From NCBI GenBank assembly GCA_024500155.1, contig CM044862.1:41984001-42048000 (forward strand): a DNA stretch of 64,000 nt, given 5' to 3'. Shown here one piece after another: positions 1 through 10,909 of this stretch; the stretch's first letter is position 1, and each line of letters opens with the position of its first letter. This stretch comes from Chenopodium formosanum (Eukaryota; Streptophyta; Magnoliopsida; Caryophyllales; Amaranthaceae). The position numbers and the translations under genes were made by a program. The notes beneath the pieces were generated by a model, which saw nothing but the letters and a program-made list of their open reading frames with translations, was not told the DNA's origin and did not search any database.

Positions 1-227
1 TGTGAGCTCAATCCAACTACACTATTATTGGACCCTTATCATGGACCAAACTAAATTAGACTGACTATTTTCATAAATAGAGCATATTTTCAAAAACAGA
101 AAGAAAGAAATTTTAATAAAAACAACCGCATCACTAGATTTTTCACACTTTCACTTCGTTCCATAATCAAATGACGTGAAAGGTATTCATCACTAGGTTT
201 TGTTTTGGGGAGACACATTTAGGTGTC
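1..227 (-). mobile_element. 5' end of a minus-strand Tat-type LTR (D/F family), truncated by the window
   Basis: On the minus strand this begins tgtagacacc and runs through a stretch closely matching the first 220 bases of solo LTR F (36206 onward), including the segment reading gtgtctcccc...aaaacc. The LTR terminus itself is split off: its last bases lie at 3139-3142, because element G inserted five bases from the LTR end and duplicated gtgtc. Only this LTR start is inside the window, so I cannot tell whether it is a solo LTR or part of a full element. Confidence 0.75.
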
Positions 228-782
228 TGATGCGAGAGCATGGACACTACTTTTGGGCCAGATTGACTATTGTTGACTTGATCAAGATCGAAAAATATTT
301 GAGCTTAATTTGAATTATTTAGATAATTGTCCTCGTTTGTGGGATGTGACTTAGGTTGTATTTATTTAGTTACTATCTTGTAATTAATCCTAGCCTTTTA
401 TTTTGTATGGTTTAGATTTAATGAGGTTTAGGGTTTTATTTCATGTACTAGTGCCTCCCTATAAAGGAGTTACTTTAGGATGTAATAGAATAGATTTGTT
501 TTGAATATTGAAATTATGAGAGTTTTTCTCTTCTTTGAGTTCTTTGTGATCTCTCCTTTGTGGTAAAATCTCAATCTTTATCAAACTTTGTGGTTGATTA
601 GATTGAAATCCTTGTTTCTCTAGACTATGTGATTAGTGACTCAAGTTATTTTGCTAGATAATCTTACTTTGTGTTAATTATTTTAGCTTAGATCTTGATC
701 CAAGATCATATCTTTATTTTTTTGCACTAAAAAACTCAAAAAAATTCCTTAAAAATAGATCTTTGTTTTTCTTTTCATACCA
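228..782 (+). repeat. 5' LTR of element G
   Basis: This is a direct repeat of 2577-3133, beginning tgatgcgagagcatgg. It differs from the 3' copy by scattered substitutions. Its last bases read cataCca where the 3' LTR has cataTca. The primer binding site follows immediately. Confidence 0.85.
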
Positions 783-899
783 AATGGTATCATGAACCAA
801 AGGTTATCAACCTTTTGATCCAACCAAATTTAAAAAAAAAAAAAAAGGGAAACCCACGAATTTGTGTTGCTGCCTGTTCAGTTCCCCATTATTAACATT

Positions 900-1540
900 A
901 TTTCATCCGTGGATCCAGATCCGTTTTTCACGGATCTGGGTCTTCAAATTTTGGACCTGACGGATCCGGGTCGGGTCCGGGTTCTGCTGACAAAAACGGA
1001 TCTGGATCTGGGTCTGGGTCCTAGACCCGGATCCAGATCCGTGGACCCGTTTTTTTATTTTTCCTATTTAAAAAAACTAAAATTGTTTGTTTCTTTATTA
1101 AAAATGTTGATAATGTTAGTAATGATAAAGATTAACTATTTCAATAGATGAATTTTGGATGCTCATATTATATACATCATCGTTATTTTTTCACTAGTTC
1201 ATATGTAACATCGTATTTTTTTGTTGTTTATAATTTTAATTCAAAATATGAGTGTATAAGTTGGTTAATTTGGGGTTGAACTTAATAACCAACAACGTAA
1301 GTTTGAAATAAATTTTTTGACCCGAACATTACATATATTGCAAAAAATTAGGCAAAATATATTGGACCCGTTTTGGATCCGGATTCGGATCCGGATCCGT
1401 TGGACCCGACGGATCCGGATCCGGGTCTTCATTTTCTAGACCCGATGGATCCGGGTCGGATCTGGATCCTATATATAAAAACGGATCTGGATCTGAGTCC
1501 ATCCGGACCCGATCCAGATCTGACCCGTTGCCATCCCTAA
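900..1540. repeat. GGATCC/GGGTC-rich inverted block inside G
   Basis: Two blocks (about 905-1055 and 1366-1535) are built from variants of ggatccgggtc and its complement, in opposite orientation around a 300-bp AT-rich core. They could fold back on each other. The right end reads, on the minus strand, agggatggcaacgggtc. I recall this as a frequent terminus of plant hAT-like foldback elements, so an old DNA transposon inside G is possible. A matching left terminus and an 8-bp target duplication are not visible. Confidence 0.4.
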
Positions 1541-2576
1541 TCACCACCAACCATTATCATATTAATCATCACCGCCCACTAACCTCTCATTCAAGGTCTT
1601 CATTTGCTGCGAGAATCCACCGTAAAAAACCAACCTTTCATCCAATTTCTCCAAGAAATTCAAAGACCCACAAATTTTGAACCAACCCAAATATTTTTTG
1701 TTCGAGCGTCGTCCTTAAGGCCGTTTCCATCACCACATTTTTACAGCTCCACCACCAATCGCGACCACTGTTATTTTGTGTGATTATTACCCAGTCAAGC
1801 ACCAACTTGATTCGGTTTTCATCGGGCTTCATTCGGGTCTCTATCGGGCCGCATTTGGGTTTGCTCTTTGCAGAACAGAGGAGTGTGGCTCCATAGCTTC
1901 GAGGCTCCGTAATAGTGAGGAGCGGAAGCTTCAATTATAGGAGCGGGTGTTCTGAGATACTGACAGCCTGACAGGACAGTTTGGTAACGGTGCTCAATTT
2001 CGACATTTATTCTAGATTTATTATTATTGTCATCATTTGAGATTATAAGTTGTTCATATGAGTTATTGGACAATGAGATTGGATTTGTTTGTAGAAAGGG
2101 ATAATCTTGGCTCCATCTTTGATGAGCAAATTGATTTTGTTGGACCCCCTATTTTTGATGAAGAAATTGAATTTTAACTTAATATTCCCTTTCAAATGTT
2201 ACCTTGTCTTCCATCGCATGTGTCTCTACTCAATGATTGTTATTACTATGTGGGAGCAAGTATTAACAAGCGAACATGTGAATTTATTTCTAAATTGGGC
2301 TTAACTAAGAATGGTGATTTCATTTTGGGAGAGTGGAGAAGTACGCTTGGACATCTTAATTGTGTCTTTGTTTGGGTGATGTACTCCTTGGTTCTATATT
2401 ATTACACTCTTGGATTTGCTATTTGGGTGTTTGATCCGGGAGGTTTGTTGACGATGCTTCTTGGTTATGAGTGATGTTTATTTGCTTTCAATAAATAACA
2501 TCTCCATTCGTTTGTTCATGTCGGCTTGCTGTTACCACTAGGAATTGAGGACAATTCTTTTTGAAGAGGAGGAGTT
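1541..2576 (+). other. Interior of element G without a recognisable gene
   Basis: Only short broken reading frames occur here. A segment near 2101-2178 reads in one frame GSIFDEQ...GPPIFDEE, an acidic pattern like that of gag-like reading frames in plant non-autonomous LTR elements, and then stops. A second open stretch runs over 2196-2474 with no recognisable domain. I read this as decayed gag-related sequence. The final bases form the polypurine tract before the 3' LTR. Confidence 0.4.
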
Positions 2577-3133
2577 TGATGCGAGAGCATGGACACTACT
2601 TTTGGGCCAAATTGACTATTGTTGACTTGATCAAGATCGGAAAATATTTGAGCTTAAATTGAATTATTTAGATAATTGTCCTCGTATGTGGGATGTGACT
2701 TTGGTTGTATTTATTTAGTTACTATCTTGTAATTAATCCTAGCCTTTTATTTTGTATGGTTTAAATTTAATGAGGTTTAGGGTTTTATTTCATGTATTAG
2801 TGCCTTCCTATAAAAGGAGGTACTTTATGATGTAATAGAATAGATTTGTTTTGAATATTGAAATTATGAGAGTTTTTCTCTTCTTTGAGTTCTTTGTGAT
2901 TTGTCCTTTGTGGTAAAATCTCAATCTTTATCAAACTTTGTGGTTGATTAGATTGAAACCCTTGTTTCTCTAGATTATGTGACTAGTGACTCAAGTTATT
3001 TTGCTAGATAATCTTACTTTCTGTTTATTATTTTAGCTTAGATCTGTATCCAAGATCATATCTTTATTTTTTTTTGCACTCAAAAACTCACAAAATTCCT
3101 CAAAAATTGATCTTTGTTTTTCTTTTCATATCA
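2577..3133 (+). repeat. 3' LTR of element G
   Basis: Direct repeat of 228-782. It is preceded by the purine-rich gaagaggaggagtt (plus-strand priming site) and followed by the target duplicate gtgtc at 3134-3138. Confidence 0.85.
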
Positions 3134-3551
3134 GTGTCTACAAGTGTGGTGTTCGTCCTTTAGAAATCGCTCCATACATTGTTGGAGTGAGATGTAATTA
3201 AGAATCAATACGTTTTCGGTTACAAAACCGATAAATTGGCCCTGTAAGATTTGGGTTTTTTGTTTTCTTCTGAAATTGACTTCAGATCAGAATTGTTATT
3301 AACAATGTTGGGCCTTTGATCTTGATCGATAAGATTAACCATACCTTCCTACGAGTTCAAAGATAAGCCAACACCATCCTTTTTTCTTTTGGCGACATCT
3401 TTTATACCAATACACCTACGAACACAATAATTTCTTTTCCCTTTCTTCCTTAACTTCTTATTTTCTTATTCCTTCCCAAAATTAGCATAAAATCTTGAAA
3501 CATTTTATCCTCTCTTGTAACTGTGAGTGTCTCATCAACAAAATCCAGAGA

Positions 3552-4094
3552 CTAACCCAACACAAACGTCACCTCCTTGAGTTTTTGTTGAAATTCTCTA
3601 TTATTGGAATCAATCTTAAAAGCTAAGTCGGGTTTATTAAGCTCTAAAGCTATCACCACCCTTTTAAAGTAAGCTTTAACATTAGAAGTATCATAACACA
3701 AAACTGCCAAACTCAATTGACCCACTTTATCAAAGTTTTTCTCTTTGACATAACAAGCATCCAAGTTGAGATTGAGAGACACAACAAGGCTCAAAAAGAC
3801 TGATTTATCTTCATCATTACAAATGAAAACAAAAGATAAAATCTTGAGTGCAAGATGGTATTTTACAAGCACTAAACCTATATTACTCTAGTTATAGAAG
3901 TTGTTGCCTTCATCTCTCAAACCCCTAACAAATTTCAAAACACCAAAAGGATTCTCCAACTTCCCAACTAATAGCTCTAGTTTATGAGAAGATATATCAT
4001 CTTTTTCAACATGAGCAATACACAAAATCCCCCTAAGTTCTTCAAACTTATCTATAAAAACTTTAAACAAAGACAAACTTAAAAAACCAAACAA
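3552..4094 (-). pseudogene. TPR-domain protein fragment (immunophilin/cochaperone-like), disabled
   Basis: Two minus-strand open stretches lie in the same frame, separated by one in-frame TAG at 3888-3890. Read together they give a helix-rich segment with GLRDEGNNFYN, then KYHLALKILSF, then LNLNLDACYVKEKNFDKVGQ and SNVKAYFKRVVIALELN, ending SNNREFQQKLKEV. This is the pattern of tandem tetratricopeptide repeats in plant FKBP-type isomerases and other Hsp90 cochaperones, which use TPRs to bind chaperone C termini. No catalytic domain is present, no exon upstream of 4094 is clear, and the reading frame is interrupted, so this is a pseudogene or isolated duplicated fragment. The family is inferred from the repeat pattern only. 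Confidence 0.5.
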
Positions 4095-5289
4095 CTAGAA
4101 ACTAAGGATCAAACTGAGAAATATATAGCAAACAAACTTCTCCATAGCTCAAACAAGACGTACCCAAAAACTCTGGCAAACAAAGGATAAAGACTCAACA
4201 GATGCGCGGTTGCACCTATACCCCTGAGAAACCAGTAGATAATATAACAGCCAAAACGCGGATCCTTGCTTCAAAGTAGAAATAGGCTATGAGAATAGGA
4301 CCTAAAAAATGCCCTAAATCAAAATTGAAACCCTAACCCTAACTTTTCTTTAGTAAAATTAGAGTGTTCGGGGTAGCTAGGAAAAACCGTGCCTAACTAA
4401 TTAGACTTGAGGCCGTCAAGAGATGCTCACCAACGACCATGATTGAGCGGAAAAGCTCTGGCCGTCGACGGCAAGGGAGGCTTAAGGGAAAAATCTGTTT
4501 TTATAGAGAGAAGGGAGAGGGTTTCTCTCTCTACAAGATGAATAGAAAATTCTTTTCCATTTGAATTTTTAGGTGTAAATATATTCGGCAAATTTTCGGA
4601 AATGCCAATAAGGATTGTTTAGTAAAAAAAACAACTAAGGGCTTGTTGTTTAGAGCTCCGTGGAGGTGTGGTGCATTTAAGAGGTAGGAGTTGCTGGATA
4701 ATGGTGGGGGCTGTCGGGAAGTGGAAGTGGAAGTGGTGGGGGTTTATGACTGAAGTTCATGGAGAGAGAAAAAGAAAATGGATGGAATTAATCTAGTGGG
4801 CCCCATTAAATAGGAAAAGTAACATATTTTGTTAAGTGGTAGCTGGTAGTAAATCTATTTTCATTTTGCTTTTGGATGGTAGTAAAATAAAATAAAATTT
4901 TAAATGGGCAACAAAAATCCCAATGCTGAATTTTAGTGGTAACAAAAGTCAAAATTTCCTGTAAATAAATACGATTAACATTTAAAACACATATAAGGAA
5001 AGACGATAGACCTTTGGTGCATGTTTGGCAACGATCACAAGCAAGAACCCCAATCGTGGCTCCTTTAACGTCGTCCACTTGACACGTCCAACCTTGGTCT
5101 TAACGTGTGTTTGGAACACGTCACAACGCGACTAGAGAATTAGACTCTTAGTTTTCTCACTTTTAAATGGAGATGCCAAGAATCAAATTCTCATGGAAAA
5201 TAGAGGAATTGCATATTTATAAAGGAGGCACACCATCCAAAATGCAAAACCTTAGCTATTTAATTTAATTCCATAACAAATGAAATACC
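4095..5289. other. Intergenic DNA, no gene recognised
   Basis: AT-rich sequence. A pyrimidine/purine tract at 4500-4540 with a TATA-like ctctataaaaac on the minus strand could be an old promoter for the TPR copy to its left, but no supported first exon is seen. A short slippage tract (ggaagtggaagtggaagtgg) sits near 4718. No protein-coding or RNA gene is recognised. Confidence 0.5.
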
Positions 5290-8200
5290 TTAACCAAATA
5301 AGGAAACGACTTTTTTTACACTCTTAGCAAGAGTAGGTAGGAAGACCACAAGATCTCCTTGGAGAGCAAGCATTCCCAAACCGCCCAACTATAGGCAACC
5401 AGCTAGTCGGCCTTGCCTTGGGCAGCAAGGCGCCTTCCTGGGAGCCTAGCTCCCAAGGCTGGGCCTACAGAGATCGTAAGCCTAACTTACTTTGATTGTG
5501 TTGGCGAGGCTCAGCACGTTACGCCAGAGCTGCTAGACTTGCTAGTGAGGCATACCAAGGCCAGTTAACATGCCAGCTAGCGTTGTTAGCTAGCGTGGCT
5601 TGCCAGTGCACCAACCTCCTATAACAAGGCAAATAACGTTTCGATGGTTACTGCCTTACTGGTGTGTGGCTTTAAGCCGTGCCTTGTGGACCGATACTTG
5701 TCCTCACATGTGTGGTGCAACAAGGCCTCATGCTAGGCTTCCGAGCCTAGCACAATGTGTCGTTTGACTTATTTTTTTCGTCTAGCTGATTTCTAAAATT
5801 GACTTGACGTTTGATGCTCGTTATCAACGCTCTAAGATTGAATTCGATATTCGAATATAACATACGTTTATCAACGTATTTATTGCTTCCGGCTTAATCC
5901 GTCGCTTTGGTTGATTATGTGCTTGGGTATTACTTGTTAGGTTTAGTGAAGAGCAAGTTATGAGATTAAATAAGGTATAGTGTAGCGATGCAACCTTCCG
6001 TGACATGGTACATCTTTGCTAGATGCGATATGCTTCCTAGATCGGGCATGGAACTTGGCCTGCTGCCCGATCCCAAAAATGGGTAGCTCGGCTAAGTTCC
6101 TTAGCGTGCCGGCGCCTGACCATCTTGCTAGAGCTACCCTGCTCGACTTATTGCATTGTATTTATTTTATCTACAAATAGTTTGGGGCTTCTTCTTTGTA
6201 ACCCAACTTTATAGTACTTCATTTTAAATCCTCTTTCTTAACTAGGCTTATTTGAGAGCTTCTCTTTCTAGATTTAGGGTTTAGATTATGAGTAGTTCTA
6301 GAGAGAGAAAGTGAGGAAGATCAAAGAGAGATTTTATATTCTAAAGATTAATTCAAGGGTGACAATTGTATTAAAAAACTCCATAATCATTCAATGAGCA
6401 TTGCTCACTTTCTCTCCTCTATTTAATTTCTTTAATTTCCTCTTGTTTTAGTTTTGTTGATTGATGCTTTGATTAGTTTAGTTGATCTTCATATTTTGTT
6501 GATTCATTCTTTTAATTGCTTCTTTGGTTGAATGATGATGATTAGTGAGTAGATCCTCTTGCTATGGTTTTGGTAAAACATGCTTGATTGATTATTGTGA
6601 TTAATTTGGGGATTTAGGCAGGTTAATTGATTGTTGAGATTGAAAGGAATGGTGTCCTTAGAACAAGTGTATTATTCTGATAGGGAGTTCAGAATTATTA
6701 GAAAGCTAATATATTCAGCAAGGTCAAGTGATCGGAATGTCTGGGTGGAAGCCGCTTCCGATCAGTAATATTAATGTATAATTAATATTACAGCTTAATC
6801 TTGACTGAACCCTTCAGGTCACACCCTAGCAAATATACGAACCGACTCGACGAATTAATTCTTAAGAAATTAATTCGTCGCCTGAGTATTAAATATTTAG
6901 ACGTCGGAAATTCGAGCTTAGAGCGTCGAAACCGAGCGTCGGAAGTCGAGTCAAAACAATAAAAGACGAGACACGAAAATAATAAATCAACAAGACTAAA
7001 ATACCCCTAGCATCGGAATGCCCCGAGAAAACCAAGTGCTAGGGGCATTCGGTGTAGCATGATGGCTAGCACGCGCACCAAGCCGAGCCTAGGTTGGCTG
7101 GTGCGTGCTAGTGCACCAATGATAGCATCGCATGCTAGCAACGCTGGCCAACGCGCGCAAGGAGCATTGGCACTCAGTAGTAGCCCGCATCATTGATGCG
7201 CGGCTTGCTGGCAGAGTGCACAAGCAGCCCGCACAAGCCGTGCTGGGCTTGCTGGCCAGTAGCGCCTAGCAGCCCACACGCTTGTGCTGGGCCTGCTGGC
7301 AGCCGCACATGGAAGCCCACCTTGGGGTGCCTTTGTGCCCAAGTGTGGTGCCATGTGGAGCATTGTAAGGGGAGGCTTGAGGAATGAGGTGGCCAGTTTT
7401 TGGAGAGGGAGTGGGGAGCAAGTTTGGTCCCCCCTCCTCCAAATGGTCCTCACCTAACCTCTCTCATGAGCTTGCCACTTGTTGATTTATTACTAGTTTG
7501 ATTATTTATTTTATTTTAGCTTTAAAATAAAATGGAAAAATCAAATTCTCCCACATTGATGGGAGAGCCTTTTCACTCTCTTGTTTTCCCTATAAATACC
7601 CAAGTTGGGGTATTGGGAAAATCACTTGAGTGAGAGTTGAAAAAGGCATCACCATTGTGAAAACCTTTGAACTCATTTAATCACTCGGGTTTTGGTCGGA
7701 CCTTTCTAACTCCAAAGTAGTGGACCTAAAAATTTGGTGTTCGTCCTTTGTGGGTGGATACCGTTGGAGGCTCGGTATTTTTGGAGCTAAAGCTTTCAAG
7801 TAAGAGCCCATTAGGTCGGGCGAAGCACGCGTTAAAGACAAATTACGATTCTATCCTTTTATGTTTATTTGTTATGCTTTATGGTTTTATTAATTGCGAG
7901 TGGTTCTTTGGGTCGGGGTCGTTTCCGCGGTAAGTTGGACTTACCAAACCCCAACAGAGATTAAATTGATTAATGGAGCTTACTTGTGTTTAATTTAATT
8001 AGACCTTAATGACTAAACTAGATTGCATTAAATCATTTGACATGGCCAATTGATTTTTGATGCCAATTATGAATTGGTTTGATTTGTGATTCTCTTAATT
8101 TTTCACTCTTAGAGTGAACCTAGTTTGATGATTAGGAGATAACACTTCAATTCCTATTGATAGCTTTTACCATTAGTCCTTACAACTATTAATTAGCTTG

Positions 8201-8480
8201 ACCTACTCCATATTGGTGCATTTATCATGATTACATGTTGATCCCCGTTTCCTAGTGTTTATATAGTTCGTTTGATTGCTTTGTTTTTGTAGTTTATTAG
8301 TGTTTGAACAGTCGTCTTTCTCCTTTGACTGCCACCTAGCTTAGGCATAGACTGTGTTCCTTGTAGTATGACCCTTGACTTACCTCTATACTTGTATTTA
8401 GGTTAGTTAAGTGATTATAAATTTATTTGATCATAAGAAGGATTAGTTAACGACCTAGTTTCTCTCTTTCTCAAATATGT
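5290..8480 (+). mobile_element. Element E: decayed LTR remnant related to the C (TR-GAG/Athila-like) LTR, split by solo LTR S
   Basis: After removing 6641-7961, the sequence at 6180-6640 and 7962-8480 follows the order of the C LTR: a 'gagagcttctctttctag' stretch, agtagttctagagagagaaag, then 'tatacttgtatttagg' and 'gattagttaacgac' near the end. The part left of 6180 holds GC-rich inverted repeats (for example gatcgggca/tgcccgatc at 6040-6072, and gggtagctc/gagctaccc at 6081-6139) in the position where C has its palindrome array. The left border is not defined and no PBS follows the right end, so this is an old solo or truncated LTR. Confidence 0.5.
6641..7956 (+). mobile_element. Solo LTR S (1316 bp)
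   Basis: It starts tgaaaggaatgg and ends accccaaca, flanked by a perfect 5-bp duplication gagat (6636-6640 and 7957-7961). No internal domain or second LTR is present, so it is a solo LTR left by LTR-LTR recombination. A TATA box (tataaata, 7591-7598) precedes the likely transcription start. Upstream, 7040-7330 is GC-rich with inverted repeats. The best is ctagcacgcgcaccaagcc (7066-7084) against ggctggtgcgtgctag (7096-7111), a hairpin with an 11-base loop. Confidence 0.8.
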
Positions 8481-8604
8481 TGCATGAATATGGAAATTGT
8501 TACATTGAGGGAAATATGTAATATTACTAATTATAAAAGAAACAAGAAAACTAATACAATCTCATAGTTAGATTCAAATTACATAATTAATAACATTAAA
8601 TTTT

Positions 8605-8714
8605 TCATAAACCTTGCAGCGATGTATGTGAAGGCGGGTAGATGACAATGGGGACCTTGAAAACATTAGTGGTGTTGAAGAAAGCAAAGGCAGTGGCGTA
8701 AACTCCGATCCACA
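8605..8714 (-). CDS. Possible 3'-terminal exon of a small host membrane protein gene
   Basis: On the minus strand, an AG at 8716-8715 is followed by an open stretch ending in TGA (8605-8607). It encodes VWIGVYATAFAFFNTTNVF, then KVPIVIYPPSHTSLQGL. The first part is hydrophobic and could span a membrane. Composition and codon use look more gene-like than the surrounding transposon DNA. The protein family is not recognised. Element A inserted about 200 bases upstream, in what would be the preceding intron or 5' region. A short frame across the insertion point (near 24340 to 8917 on the minus strand) is too weak to call. The exon could also be chance. Confidence 0.3.
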
Positions 8715-8916
8715 CTGTACTCTTAGTATAAACTGATTAAAAAAAAAAGGATTGAGAAAGAGAATTGCAAGAAAATTCCATGAAACTACCCAAAATCAAT
8801 TGAATTAAATAAATTAAATTCTCAAACTTAATTATCCATGCCCCAAGCTGAATTAAAAAGTTCCCTAAACAATTTGATTTGAGGATGCTAATGGAAATAG
8901 GAAGAATGAATTGAAT

Positions 8917-9449
8917 TGTTGGGCCCGTATTATCACACGACCCATTGCATTTAGGGCACCAATCCAAGGCCATTAAGTCAGCAAGAATATGCAAAACGGC
9001 TTGATTGAAATAAACAAGGAAAGCAGCATCAAGCATATCAATCAAGGAGATACTTGCCAAAGATACACCTACAGAGCAGGAAACAAGATAAATCAAGAAG
9101 ATCTTATGCATTTCAAAGATATTCTGAATATATTTGTAAACCCTAGAGATCCCTAGATATAAATAAGAAGAATTAGACATTTTAACAGTCATGTACGTTC
9201 GCATATATATAAATATAAACAATTTTCTCTACTTTTATCTACGGAACTGCGTCCCTACTGAACAAGGAGACCTATCCTTACTCAGTATTGTATCTCTAAA
9301 CTCATCTTCTTTATATAATTGAATGTTTACTGCTTACTTATTAATTTATTATCGTTCTTAGTTATTTCATATGCTATTGGTAGAATGATTGTTATTACCC
9401 CTCAAACCTAGCAAATTCTTATATACCCTTATTGAGATTTACCTAAACA
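8917..9449 (+). repeat. 5' LTR of element A
   Basis: Begins tgttgggcccgtatt and ends cctaaaca. It matches 23720-24263 apart from substitutions and a short insertion in the 3' copy near 24140. A TATA-like tagatataaata lies near 9158. Unlike the LTRs of B, C, D and F, no periodic palindrome array is visible here. Confidence 0.88.
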
Positions 9450-9452
9450 ATT

Positions 9453-9470
9453 TGGCGCCCACCGTGGGGC
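9453..9470 (+). promoter_or_regulatory. Primer binding site of element A
   Basis: TGGCGCCCACCGTGGGGC starts three bases after the LTR. It is the tRNA-complementary primer site for minus-strand synthesis, of the TGGCGCC type common in plant Gypsy elements. Confidence 0.85.
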
Positions 9471-9517
9471 TGATAATCAATTAACCTACCAATTCGCCAA
9501 AAACCAGGACAAACACC

Positions 9518-9997
9518 ATGACTGGGCAACCAATACCTTTCACTATTGCCGAAATTAATGAAAGAATGAACGCAAAGGAGAGTAATAAGGATCAACCTGA
9601 CAAGAGGGAGAAATCCAAGATAGACATTCCCATCATGTTCGAAGAAAGCGATGTAGTAGAAGGCCACCATGACGGCCTAGTGATTTCACTCCCAGTTGGA
9701 AACTACATAATCAAGCGAATCCTAGTTGACAATGGAAGTTCTGCAAACATCATCATGCTTGACACTCTGAAACATATGATCATAGACGAAAAGAACATCG
9801 TCAACAAGTCAACAATGTTAGTGGGATTCAGTGGGGAAACTAAGAAGACAAGTGGAGAGATTACATTGGCCACGTACGCAAAAGGAATCAACCTACAGGT
9901 CAAGTTCCTAGTGATTGACACTCTATCTTCGTACAATATGATCTTAGGCAGACCTTGGATACATGAGATGAAGGCCATCCCCTCTACATACCATTAA
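9518..9997 (+). pseudogene. Aspartic protease region of element A
   Basis: The 159-residue reading frame holds the retropepsin core ILVDNGSSANIIML (catalytic Asp in DNG, about residue 73) and the second conserved segment MILGRPWIHEMKAIPS at the C-terminal end. These are the typical Tat-protease motifs. In Tat elements this domain follows a gag of several hundred residues. Here the ATG lies only about 50 bases after the PBS, so gag has been deleted and the frame starts in the gag-protease linker. A stop follows at 9995-9997, and the link to RT (10184) crosses broken frames. Confidence 0.8.
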
Positions 9998-10183
9998 GTC
10001 ATTAAGTTTCCTACTAGATGGGGTATTCAAGAAATCAGAGGAGATCCTAGGGAAGCAAAGGAATGTTACAAGTTCGCACTAAAAGCAACATCTTCAGAAA
10101 AGAGTTCAGCATAGCAACCAGAGGGTCAGCTGGGCCAAGAAAAGTTAAGCATAGCAGAGGAATCAGAAGCTACAGAAGTCAAG

Positions 10184-10909
10184 TTGAATCCCAAACATCC
10201 AGACCAAAAGGTCAGAATAGGATTAGGATTGAAGTCAGAACTCAGACAACAAATATATGACTTCTTAGAAGAAGAAAAAGATGTATTCGATTGGAACCAT
10301 GAAGACATGAAAGGCATCTCTCCATACGTAATTACTCACAAGTTGAATGTAGATCCACTACATTCACCAGTAAAGCAGAAGAGAAGGAAATTTGCGCCAG
10401 AGAGGAACAAGATTATTAATGAGGAAATCCAGAACCTATTGAAGACTGGAAAAATCAGAGAAGTAAAGTACCCAGAATGGCTAGCTAATGTAGTAGTAGT
10501 CAGAAAGAAGAACGGAAAATGGCGCATCTGTATAGAATTCACAGATATCAATAAGGCATGCCCAAAAGACCCGTTCCCTCTACCTCATATCGATGCCATG
10601 ATAGACGCTACAGCAGGGCATGAGTTACTGTCCTTCATGGACGCGTACAGTGGTTACAATCAGATCCTCATGCACAAGGACGATCAAGAGAAAACCGCTT
10701 TCATTACTAGCCAAGGAATATATTGCTATAAAGTAATGCCTTTTGAATTGAAGAATGTAGGAGCAACATATCAAAGGTTGGTGAACAAAATGTTTGAAGA
10801 GCAAATAGGAAATACAATAGAGGTCTACATAGATGACATGGTAGTAAAGTCCAAACAGGAAGATCACGTCAGAGACCTTAGAGAAGCATTTTCCATCCTG
10901 AAGCAGTAC
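10184..10909 (+). pseudogene. Reverse transcriptase, N-terminal part (element A)
   Basis: About 242 residues of Gypsy RT: an N-terminal segment ending FDWNHEDMKGI, the fingers region REVKYPEWLANVVVVRKKNG, WRICIEFTDINKACPKDPFP, LLSFMDAYSGYNQI, and the catalytic YIDDM (10826-10840). The frame runs directly into element C at 10910 and resumes at 18275 with DMKLNPTKCTFG, so the enzyme was continuous before C inserted. It is not functional in its present form because it is split and lacks gag. Confidence 0.9.

Larger units (their letters stand above)
228..3133 (+). mobile_element. Element G: 2.9-kb non-autonomous LTR retrotransposon
   Basis: Two direct repeats of about 556 bp (228-782 and 2577-3133), starting tgatgcgagag and ending tcata(c/t)ca, bracket a 1.8-kb interior. 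A 5-bp target duplication gtgtc lies at 223-227 and 3134-3138. Next to the 5' LTR is a tRNA-Met-like primer site, tggtatcatgaac (785 on). Before the 3' LTR is a purine tract, gaagaggaggagtt. No reverse transcriptase, integrase or protease is visible, so it must be mobilised in trans. Each LTR has a TATA-like ctataaa at about 460 and 2811. It sits inside the older minus-strand LTR at 1-227/3139-3142. The superfamily (Copia or Gypsy) is not decidable from what remains. Confidence 0.85.

Noticed and set aside
7190..7453. GC-rich frames in solo LTR S
   Set aside because: They arise from inverted repeats rich in gctggc/gcc. No homology to a protein.
8737..9222. 161-residue minus-strand frame, repeated at 23621-24025
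   Set aside because: It lies mostly within both LTRs of A, and the repeat is simply the LTR copy. Not a gene.
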